From Sulfuricurvum sp. (GTDB lineage: Bacteria > Campylobacterota > Campylobacteria > Campylobacterales > Sulfurimonadaceae): a DNA stretch of 12,850 nt. The position numbers and the translations under genes are program-made. The number at the start of each line of letters is the position of its first letter. The first letter of the stretch is position 1. The stretch covers positions 1 through 12,850 of the forward strand of contig JAGXHZ010000118.1 of assembly GCA_024635855.1 (NCBI GenBank), given 5' to 3'. The notes under the pieces were generated by a model. It did no database searches, had not been told where the DNA came from, and saw only the letters and a program-made list of their open reading frames with translations. Positions 7,440-12,850 of this stretch are shown in pieces.

Positions 7440-7730
7440 CTATTTTATATAATCAACCACTTTTGAGAGACTCGTCACCTCTTTGATGACACTCACCACC
7501 TCTTGATGGGCACTATGGGGAGCATATACATCCAATCCCGCTTGATCGTCAAACGTCGAGACAAGCACCAAATCAAATGAGCGCTCACTTTGGCTTATAT
7601 CGATTCCAACTTCCATACTTTTTAGACTCTCTATTTTACTTGGAAGTGCTTCGAGCATCGCTTTAACCCGTAATAAATTAGCCTCTTTATTTTCTTCTTT
7701 GAATTGAAACATGACGATGTGTACTAGCAT
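7440..7730 (-). CDS. Dabb-family (stress-responsive alpha/beta barrel) domain protein
   Basis: 96 residues, a single Dabb domain of the usual length. It starts with M-L-V-H-I-V-M-F-Q-F-K, the first strand with its conserved His, continues with the S-F-D-L-V-L-V-S-T-F-D-D strand, and carries Y-A-P-H-S-A-H-Q-E-V at about 69-78, the typical Dabb Y-x-x-H-x-x-H segment. Proteins of this fold are small dimeric ferredoxin-like barrels; bacterial members mostly have no assigned substrate, and none can be given here. It lies 4 bases downstream of gpsA in the same direction, so it is probably translated from the same message. Confidence 0.85.
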   Translation of the reverse strand: MLVHIVMFQFKEENKEANLLRVKAMLEALPSKIESLKSMEVGIDISQSERSFDLVLVSTFDDQAGLDVYAPHSAHQEVVSVIKEVTSLSKVVDYIK

Positions 7731-7734
7731 TATT

Positions 7735-8622
7735 TTACCTTTCTATCAAATCTTTTAAACTCTGTTTTGGAGATTTCCCCTCTAAAATCGCATACACTTC
7801 CGCAGCAATGGGAAGGTATATATTCATTTTTGCTGCAATCTCATGAAGCGCATACGCCGTACCGATCCCCTCACTTACTTCACCAATCTCAGAACATACA
7901 GCCTCTTTGGATTTCTCAGCTGCCAATCCCAGACCAACTCGGTAGTTACGTGACATCGAAGAACTGGCTGTCAAAAATAAATCCCCTGCCCCGCTAAGAC
8001 CCACAAAGGTATCCTCATGTGCGCCATAGACCTTGCCAAAACGTTGCATCTCGACTAAACCTCTGGATATAAGAGAAGCCGCCGCATTATGTCCTAAACC
8101 CAATCCCTCACAAATACCCGCAGCAATAGCAATGACATTTTTATACGATCCCGCAATCTCTGCCCCGATTACATCATCGCTAATATACGTACGAATAAAT
8201 TTAGGAAACAATGCCGAAAATTCATGAGCAGTTTGAGGAGAGTGCGAGTTAATCACCAACGCCGTCGGCAATGAGCGAAGGACCTCTGACGCAAACGAAG
8301 GACCCGATAGAAAGCTGAGATTTTCTTCCGGAATATACTGTGCATAAATCTCGTTTAAAAATCGTCCGGATGAAGCTTCAATCCCCTTTGCAGCAACCAA
8401 TACTTTTTGCCCACGGTAAATAAAGTTTTCGTCAAGCCATGCCGCAACTTGCTGGGCGGGGATAGTTATGACCAAATACTTACACTCCAATACTTCAGAT
8501 AAAGGCTTAAAATTTTTCCAATCCCGTACCGTACGAGAGGTAATAATAACGTCGTTTTTTTCACTCAGAGCAAAGGCAAGTGCCTCTCCCCATTTTCCCG
8601 CACCGATTACTCCTACTTTCAT
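7735..8622 (-). CDS. gpsA: NAD(P)H-dependent glycerol-3-phosphate dehydrogenase
   Basis: 295 residues. GpsA reduces dihydroxyacetone phosphate to sn-glycerol-3-phosphate, the backbone for phospholipids. The Rossmann loop G-A-G-K-W-G is at 8-13; A-A-K-G-I-E, S-G-P-S-F-A and the catalytic-Lys segment A-G-S-Y-K-N-V-I-A-I-A-A-G follow, then G-L-S-G-A-G-D-L-F-L-T and S-R-N-Y-R-V-G in the helical substrate domain. It is somewhat shorter than the typical 330 residues, with a compact region after the first strand, but all key motifs are present. It overlaps the upstream RCK-like gene by 4 bases (ATGA) and is followed closely by the Dabb gene. No functional link to the channel genes is evident from the sequence. 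Confidence 0.95.
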   Translation of the reverse strand: MKVGVIGAGKWGEALAFALSEKNDVIITSRTVRDWKNFKPLSEVLECKYLVITIPAQQVAAWLDENFIYRGQKVLVAAKGIEASSGRFLNEIYAQYIPEENLSFLSGPSFASEVLRSLPTALVINSHSPQTAHEFSALFPKFIRTYISDDVIGAEIAGSYKNVIAIAAGICEGLGLGHNAAASLISRGLVEMQRFGKVYGAHEDTFVGLSGAGDLFLTASSSMSRNYRVGLGLAAEKSKEAVCSEIGEVSEGIGTAYALHEIAAKMNIYLPIAAEVYAILEGKSPKQSLKDLIER

Positions 8623-9323
8623 ATCGTCACCCCATCATTCCATTTCTTTATTACATTTAACTTTTCGGCATACCCCATAAAGACCAAAATATCTCCGGCA
8701 TCAATATGATGATTATGCCCTTTTGATGCAAAACTAAACGTCGTCCCCATCTCCTGATCCACAATCGCCAATAAAATAAGATCAAAATCACGCTTGAAAT
8801 GAACTTCATGCAAAAAACAGCCGTTAAGAGGGGAGTTCTCTGTTATTTCGATTTCCAAAACCGTAAGGTCACCGTCTTCGTACAATATATCGTGCAACAC
8901 CTGCGTCATAATGGGTTTAGTCAAAAGATCATTGATGACATTGGCAGCAATCGGTAAAATCGGCATGACTTTATCTGCTCCGGCACTCTTCATCTTCATC
9001 ATACTCTCATTGTCTTGCGCCAGTGCAATAATAAAGAGCTTATCAAATGTTGCACGAAGGGATATGGTCAAAAAAACATTTTCAGCATCATCAGCAAGGG
9101 CACAAAAAACGATCAAACCGTTCACATCGAACTGCGATTCAATCGACTCCCAATCATCACTGAGATCAAATCGCTGGGCAATAATTCCATCATCCTGTGC
9201 TTCTAAAAACTCTGCTTCATCGATTACAAATACGCCAATATTGTCATACACACCGCTTATTTGTTTAACAATCTGCTTAGAATATTCATTGTATCCGAAG
9301 ATGGCGGCACTGCGCGGTTTCAT
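8619..9323 (-). CDS. Second RCK-like protein (TrkA-N plus TrkA-C domains)
   Basis: 234 residues, no membrane segment. The N-terminal half (about 1-125) has a TrkA-N/RCK Rossmann layout: first strand A-A-I-F-G-Y-N-E-Y-S-K-Q-I, an acidic residue after strand two (V-F-V-I-D), and G-L-I-V-F-C-A-L-A-D-D-A-E-N at strand four. The C-terminal half (about 150-234) resembles TrkA-C (RCK_C) and ends in A-G-D-I-L-V-F-M-G-Y. The glycine loop is degenerate (G-Y-N-E-Y-S for G-x-G-x-x-G), so classical NAD(H) binding is doubtful. It overlaps the preceding RCK ORF and gpsA by 4 bases each. The immediate context suggests a regulatory subunit for the neighbouring K+ channel, perhaps forming part of its cytoplasmic gating ring; that is an inference. 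Confidence 0.8.
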   Translation of the reverse strand: MKPRSAAIFGYNEYSKQIVKQISGVYDNIGVFVIDEAEFLEAQDDGIIAQRFDLSDDWESIESQFDVNGLIVFCALADDAENVFLTISLRATFDKLFIIALAQDNESMMKMKSAGADKVMPILPIAANVINDLLTKPIMTQVLHDILYEDGDLTVLEIEITENSPLNGCFLHEVHFKRDFDLILLAIVDQEMGTTFSFASKGHNHHIDAGDILVFMGYAEKLNVIKKWNDGVTI

Positions 9324-10042
9324 ACTTTTCCTCTGCGGTGAAGTTTGGTTCTAAATTCATCAATCAAACCTCTATTGGCAATAACAATCGCAATATCACC
9401 GGGCTCAATATTCATCTCCGGATCGGGATTAAAATGAAACACCTTGAACTGAGTGCTATAAATCCCCAAAACACTAAAGCGCTGATAAAAAAGAGGATCT
9501 TTCAAAAGAGCATAAAAGCGATCTTTCATATCCGAATCGAGGATGATTTCATCCACAATAGTAGACGTTTGTTCAGAACGCAACGCATGAATAACTTCAA
9601 ATGCAACCGGCTGAGCCGCAATTATTTTGCTCATCATCCCCACTAGTTCATGTGCATTGACAATATGATCCATCCCTGCAAGCAAAAGTTTTTTCCGATT
9701 GGAAGGGAGATGCAAAATCGAATACAACGGAACATTTTTAGTCAATTCTCGTATCGTCAAAGCAGTATAAATATTGGAAACATCACTCTCATGCAACAAT
9801 ATTACCGCCTCAACTTGACGCTCAAAATCAAGTTTTAAATGACTATACGTATGCAACGATCCCGAATCATAACTTAATGCCAAAAAGCCATTTTTTCTCG
9901 CTTGAAGAATCTTTTGGTGATCTTTTTCGAGAACAACGATTGGAAGATGCCGTTTATGAAGCTTATGTATCACCTCATGTGCTAACGGAGAAAACCCGCA
10001 CACAAGATACATTCGCTTCAGAGTATTGACACTGTCAATCAT
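9320..10042 (-). CDS. RCK domain protein (TrkA-N plus TrkA-C), probably the detached C-terminal half of the K+ channel
   Basis: 240 residues from ATG 10042. Residues about 11-130 form a TrkA-N/RCK domain beginning M-Y-L-V-C-G-F-S-P-L-A-H-E-V and carrying V-V-L-E-K-D after strand two; about 170-235 form a TrkA-C domain with N-I-E-P-G-D-I-A-I-V-I-A. RCK domains gate K+ channels in response to ions or nucleotides. The glycine loop is G-F-S-P-L-A, not G-x-G-x-x-G. The frame is open upstream of this ATG without a stop for 27 codons and encodes a hydrophobic helix plus a charged linker, which is the missing end of the channel's S6. The true coding unit was therefore very probably fused to the channel pore. 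The ATG overlaps the channel stop as ATGA, so the RCK part may still be made separately. Confidence 0.8.
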   Translation of the reverse strand: MIDSVNTLKRMYLVCGFSPLAHEVIHKLHKRHLPIVVLEKDHQKILQARKNGFLALSYDSGSLHTYSHLKLDFERQVEAVILLHESDVSNIYTALTIRELTKNVPLYSILHLPSNRKKLLLAGMDHIVNAHELVGMMSKIIAAQPVAFEVIHALRSEQTSTIVDEIILDSDMKDRFYALLKDPLFYQRFSVLGIYSTQFKVFHFNPDPEMNIEPGDIAIVIANRGLIDEFRTKLHRRGKV

Positions 10043-10878
10043 CTTCTCTTCTTTAATTTCATCGAGCTTTTCGGTAAAAGCAGAAACGACAATCGAGGTT
10101 GCAAATGAAATAACCGCAATACCGAGACAATAATCATCATGGCAACAACACGCCCGCCATCAGTAACCGGAACAAGATCACCATAACCCACAGTGAAAAT
10201 CGTCACTACAGACCAATAGACAGCATCAAAGAGAGTATTAATTTTAGAGTCAGGATTATTCGCTTCCATCACGTATATCAACACCGATGAAACCATAATC
10301 ATAATCATAGTAAACACTATAAGAGTTAGAATTTCAAATTTTTTGGAAGATAGAATAGAGATAAGACGTCTCAGACTTTTAGCATAGCGGAAGAGTTTTA
10401 AAACCCGAAAGAGAATAAAGATACGCAATAATCGAAATTCATGGAAAAACGGCATAATCGCGAGCAAATCAATCATCGCGGTAGGCGAGAGGACATACTC
10501 CATTTTTTGAGCGAAAATTGTTTTCATTGACCCCGTAAACGAAAAGGGACGATGAAGAAAAAGATCGCTTTCATATTGCTCGATGATCGTTTTAGAGTTG
10601 CTGCTATGCACCCAAAAACGGAGAATATATTCGAATAAGAACATCAGCGAAATAACGTAATTATTAAAGATAAGCCAGCCATGAGGGAGCTCGTGTTTAA
10701 CCGAGCGAATCAAAATATAAACACTTAAAAAAATAAGTCCCATCATAAAGATATCAAAATATTTTTTATACTGATAACGCTGATTTTCTAAGAAGTTATA
10801 AAAAAAGATTTTAGTTCGTTGATACTTATGGCAGGTGTGGAGAAAAAATGCGGTATTAACCACCCACCTGCTTAACAC
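10039..10878 (-). CDS. Six-helix voltage-gated-type K+ channel pore module, frameshifted in S6
   Basis: 279 residues as read, starting at GTG 10878 behind TAGGGA; the first ATG codons are M46 and M47, right at S1. Segments: S1 about 40-60, S2 about 69-90, S3 about 134-148, S4 from R149 with basic residues R149, R152, R158, K161, R164 and K167, S5 about 181-205, pore helix, and the K+ selectivity filter T-V-G-Y-G-D at 229-234. After S252 the frame no longer encodes S6: it reads V-L-R-L-F-H-L-Q-P-R-L-S-F and ends in a basic tail at a TGA. The next frame encodes G-I-A-V-I-S-F-A-T-S-I-V-V-S-A-F, a convincing S6, and runs on into the RCK ORF. As read, the product would lack a normal inner gate. 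It lies 8 bases downstream of gatB. K+ selectivity is inferred from the filter alone. Confidence 0.85.
   Translation of the reverse strand: MLSRWVVNTAFFLHTCHKYQRTKIFFYNFLENQRYQYKKYFDIFMMGLIFLSVYILIRSVKHELPHGWLIFNNYVISLMFLFEYILRFWVHSSNSKTIIEQYESDLFLHRPFSFTGSMKTIFAQKMEYVLSPTAMIDLLAIMPFFHEFRLLRIFILFRVLKLFRYAKSLRRLISILSSKKFEILTLIVFTMIMIMVSSVLIYVMEANNPDSKINTLFDAVYWSVVTIFTVGYGDLVPVTDGGRVVAMMIIVSVLRLFHLQPRLSFLLLPKSSMKLKKRR
10118..10126 (-). other. Frameshift junction in the channel S6 coding region
   Basis: On the minus strand the codons ATT GTC TCG continue as GTA TTG CGG in the channel frame but as GGT ATT GCG when shifted by one. Only the second gives Gly-Ile-Ala-Val-Ile-Ser, a plausible inner helix. 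The plus strand has CC at 10122-10123 where CCC would be in frame. No slippery heptamer or obvious downstream pseudoknot is apparent. Confidence 0.75.
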
Positions 10879-10886
10879 TGTGATCC

Positions 10887-12317
10887 CTACTGCGCTAATT
10901 TTGCAGCTAAAAGATCATTGAGCGTTTGAGGATTCGCCGAACCTTTAGACGCTTTCATCGCTTGACCGACAAAAAATCCAAAAAGTTTGTCTTTACCCGA
11001 TTTGTATTCCGCCAATTTTTCAGGATTTGCATTGAGCACTTCATCGATAAGCGCTTCCAATGCACCTGTGTCGCTCACTTGTTTGAGTCCCAATTTTTCA
11101 ATCACACCGTCAATATCATCCGTCTCATTTTCAAGCAAATAATCTAAAATCTCTTTGCCCGCTTTACCGCTGATAACGTTTTCTTCGATACGCTTAACCA
11201 ATCCGCCAAGCGTTTGTGCAGTGATCGCCGACTCATGTGCGCCCATACCGCCTTTAAGACGTCCTTGAAGCTCTACTGTAAGCCATGTTACCGCATTTTT
11301 AGCCGTAATACCGCATGTCAGCATCGACTCGAAATAGTGAGCCGTATCGAGGTCTGCTGTAATAACAGCTGCATCATACTCACGAAGCCCATACTCACTT
11401 ACAAGCCGTTCTTTTTTTGCATCCGGAAGTTCCGGAATATTAATGACATCCGCGTACATCGCATCATCAACAACCACTTTGAGCAAATCAGGTTCAGGAA
11501 AATAACGATAATCCGCCGCTTCTTCTTTACCGCGCATCGATCTAGTCTCTTGTTTAGCTTGGTCAAATAGACGTGTTTCTTGGACAATTTCAGTCTCATA
11601 CACACCATCTTCCCACGCCTCACGCTGACGCGCTACTTCGAGCTCAATCGCACGCTGAATAAATCGGAAGCTGTTGATATTCTTGATCTCAACGCGGGTA
11701 TAAAGCTTCTCATCCCCCTTTGGACGGATAGAGACGTTAACATCCACACGAAACGACCCCTCTTGCATATTGGCATCCGATATATCCAAATAACGCACAA
11801 TGGAGTGAAGCTTTTTCAGGTACAAAATCGCCTCATCACCTGATCTCATATCCGGTTCAGATACGATTTCCAACAGTGGCGTCCCTGCACGGTTCAAATC
11901 CACTTTAGAGATAGAGCCTTCATGGATATTTTTTCCCGCATCCGCTTCGATGTGAGCACGATTAATACGAATTGTTTTATGGCTGCCGTCTTCGAAATCA
12001 ATAACCAAATTCCCGTGTTCAACGATTGGAGTATAAAGCTGAGTGATTTGGTACGCACTAGGGCTGTCAGGATAGAAATAACTTTTACGGTCGAAAAAAG
12101 AGGTACGATTAATTGTTGCCCCAACCGCTGTTCCAAACATCCCCGCTTTATGAACCGCTTCTTTGTTCAAAACAGGAAGAGCACCCGGAAGTGCCAAACA
12201 CGTCGGGCATGTGTTGGTATTTTGTTCGTGATTAAAACTCGTAGGACATGAGCAAAAAAGTTTAGACTGAGTGTTGAGCTGGACGTGAACTTCCAAACCG
12301 ATAATGGTTTCAAACAT
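10887..12317 (-). CDS. gatB: Aspartyl/glutamyl-tRNA(Asn/Gln) amidotransferase subunit B
   Basis: 476 residues, the usual GatB length. GatB is the kinase/transamidase core of GatCAB, which converts misacylated Glu-tRNA(Gln) and/or Asp-tRNA(Asn) to Gln- and Asn-tRNA with ammonia delivered from GatA. The N-terminal signature I-G-L-E-V-H-V-Q-L (6-14), the cysteine pairs C22/C24 and C37/C40 (a metal site in several GatB proteins), [20 protein letters not shown] and [11 protein letters not shown] are all present, followed by the helical tRNA-binding YqeY-like tail. gatA and gatC are not in the window, in line with bacteria where the three genes are dispersed. An AAGGAA site precedes the ATG at 12317 by about 10 bases. 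It is the first gene of the tightly spaced run into the channel genes, so housekeeping translation and the channel probably share transcripts. Confidence 0.97.
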   Translation of the reverse strand: MFETIIGLEVHVQLNTQSKLFCSCPTSFNHEQNTNTCPTCLALPGALPVLNKEAVHKAGMFGTAVGATINRTSFFDRKSYFYPDSPSAYQITQLYTPIVEHGNLVIDFEDGSHKTIRINRAHIEADAGKNIHEGSISKVDLNRAGTPLLEIVSEPDMRSGDEAILYLKKLHSIVRYLDISDANMQEGSFRVDVNVSIRPKGDEKLYTRVEIKNINSFRFIQRAIELEVARQREAWEDGVYETEIVQETRLFDQAKQETRSMRGKEEAADYRYFPEPDLLKVVVDDAMYADVINIPELPDAKKERLVSEYGLREYDAAVITADLDTAHYFESMLTCGITAKNAVTWLTVELQGRLKGGMGAHESAITAQTLGGLVKRIEENVISGKAGKEILDYLLENETDDIDGVIEKLGLKQVSDTGALEALIDEVLNANPEKLAEYKSGKDKLFGFFVGQAMKASKGSANPQTLNDLLAAKLAQ

Positions 12318-12363
12318 AATGATTAATTCCTTTGATATCTAATATTAACTTTTTCTAAAATTC

Positions 12364-12382
12364 TCAAAAACAAAGTTTTTGA
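12364..12382. repeat. Inverted repeat 1 in the thiE-like/gatB spacer
   Basis: TCAAAAAC, AAA, GTTTTTGA: a perfect 8-base stem with a 3-base loop. On the minus-strand transcript it is followed by a short U-containing stretch (GAATTTT), so it could act as a weak terminator before gatB, but it is not a canonical GC-rich one. Confidence 0.6.
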
Positions 12383-12399
12383 AGCTTTAGGGGATTGCA

Positions 12400-12415
12400 A
12401 AGGACTTTAGTCCTT
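12400..12415. repeat. Inverted repeat 2 in the thiE-like/gatB spacer
   Basis: AAGGAC, TTTA, GTCCTT: a perfect 6-base stem with a 4-base loop (7 bases if the T-A at the loop base pairs). There is no U-tract on either side. Confidence 0.6.
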
Positions 12416-12417
12416 GC

Positions 12418-12445
12418 CACTAAAACGGATGTATTCGTTTTAGTG
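12418..12445. repeat. Inverted repeat 3, containing the stop codon of the ThiE-like gene
   Basis: CACTAAAACG, 8-base loop GATGTATT, CGTTTTAGTG: a perfect 10-base stem. The TAA stop of the minus-strand ThiE/TenI gene (12440-12442) lies inside one arm. On the minus strand it is followed by GGCAAGGAC, not a U-tract, so it is not a standard intrinsic terminator; it may protect the 3' end of the message. Confidence 0.65.
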
Positions 12446-12850
12446 TATAAAATATCTAATAGAGGCAAATCCATATACACCGCACTCTTGAACCGCTTTT
12501 ATCTGCTCCTCAGTCGTAATACCACCGAGCGCAAAAATAGGTATCTCTATTTTATCCACAATTTCTTTTAAATCCTCTAAACCCTTGGGCTCACCCTTGT
12601 TTGGTGATACAAAAATTGGACTGTAGGTGATCGCATCGGCACCTAATTCCTGCGCTTTTAATGCCTCTTTATGGGTATGAGTACTGATAATGACATATAA
12701 TCCTAAAGCTTTTGCCAAAGGGATAGCATCAAACTGCGTCGATGTGAGATGCACCCCATCAGCTTTTAGTTCGTGTGCAAGCGTATAGTCCCCATGCAAT
12801 AAAACTTTTGGGATATTATAATCACGGCATACAGTGACAAATGTCTGTGC
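12440..12850 (-). CDS. ThiE/TenI-family protein (thiamine phosphate synthase-like), 3' part
   Basis: The minus-strand frame is open from the window edge at 12850 to the TAA at 12440, giving 136 residues with the 5' end missing; the TTG at 12799 is an internal Leu codon, not a start. It has the C-terminal part of a TIM barrel of the ThiE/TenI group: A-D-G-V-H-L, a G-A-D-A-I-T-Y-S-P-I-F strand with a following phosphate loop (S-P-N-K-G-E-P-K-G-L), and I-P-I-F-A-L-G-G-I-T, the late phosphate-binding motif. ThiE joins HMP-diphosphate and thiazole phosphate in thiamine synthesis. Two features are unlike classical ThiE: D-G-V-H-L is followed by T-S and not G-Q, and the usual N-D before it is replaced by H-G-D. 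It could therefore be a TenI-like paralogue. The family is certain, the exact reaction is not. Confidence 0.8.
   Translation of the reverse strand, partial: AQTFVTVCRDYNIPKVLLHGDYTLAHELKADGVHLTSTQFDAIPLAKALGLYVIISTHTHKEALKAQELGADAITYSPIFVSPNKGEPKGLEDLKEIVDKIEIPIFALGGITTEEQIKAVQECGVYGFASIRYFIH

Larger units (their letters stand above)
9320..10878 (-). pseudogene. Composite K+ channel-RCK gene split by a one-base frameshift
   Basis: Joining the channel frame through S252 to the next frame from 10123 gives 252 + 27 + 240, about 519 residues: six transmembrane helices, TVGYGD filter, complete S6, charged linker (T-E-K-L-D-E-I-K-E-E-K), then TrkA-N and TrkA-C. This is the ordinary architecture of RCK-gated bacterial channels. 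One extra G in the coding strand at 10122-10123 (TCGGT to TCGGGT) would restore it. Whether the lesion is real, strain-specific or a sequencing error cannot be told from this sequence; the two halves are otherwise undecayed, which points to a recent event or an error. Confidence 0.75.

Noticed and set aside
9320..9323. Possibility that the two RCK proteins are also one gene split by a frameshift
   Set aside because: The first ends naturally after a complete TrkA-C domain and the second begins with a proper first Rossmann strand, so a normal ATGA overlap explains the junction.
10100..10140. Programmed ribosomal frameshift in the channel gene
   Set aside because: No slippery heptamer and no evident stimulatory structure were seen at the junction; a plain one-base loss or sequencing error is simpler.
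12440..12799. Complete 119-residue protein starting at TTG 12799
   Set aside because: The frame continues open to the window edge with ThiE/TenI-like sequence, so this is an internal Leu codon of a truncated gene.

Overview
The window looks like chromosomal core DNA from a free-living member of the Campylobacterota (Epsilonproteobacteria), probably close to Sulfuricurvum or Sulfurimonas. This is inferred from protein character, a moderate GC content, dense gene packing with many 4-base ATGA overlaps, and a TATAAT box without a clear -35. No rRNA, tRNA, insertion sequence, prophage or CRISPR array was seen.

Left part (1-4704): a siroheme and nitrate-assimilation locus. A minus-strand siroheme synthase N-terminal domain (precorrin-2 dehydrogenase/ferrochelatase, cut by the window edge) is divergent from a plus-strand operon. 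That operon encodes uroporphyrinogen-III C-methyltransferase (cobA), a siroheme/4Fe-4S nitrite reductase (nirA) and a molybdopterin nitrate reductase (narB/nasA type). The first two genes make the siroheme that NirA needs; NarB reduces nitrate to nitrite and NirA takes nitrite to ammonium.

Middle (4705-7003, plus strand): a small two-helix membrane protein of unknown function, whose start sits directly behind a consensus TATAAT and may be leaderless, followed 3 bases later by a Uup-type ABC-F ATPase.

Right part (7055-12850, all minus strand): reading in the direction of transcription, a ThiE/TenI-family protein (cut by the window edge), a spacer with three inverted repeats, gatB, a six-helix K+ channel, an RCK (TrkA-N/TrkA-C) protein, a second RCK-like protein, gpsA, a Dabb-domain protein and a small exported Met/Lys/Gln-rich protein. 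From gatB to the Dabb gene the spacings run from a 4-base overlap to 8 bases, consistent with one operon.

The most notable observation is that the channel reading frame breaks inside its last transmembrane helix. The missing half of S6 is encoded in the next frame and runs without a stop straight into the downstream RCK ORF. The ancestral gene was therefore almost certainly one channel-RCK protein of about 519 residues, now split by a one-base deletion (or sequencing error) near 10122-10123.
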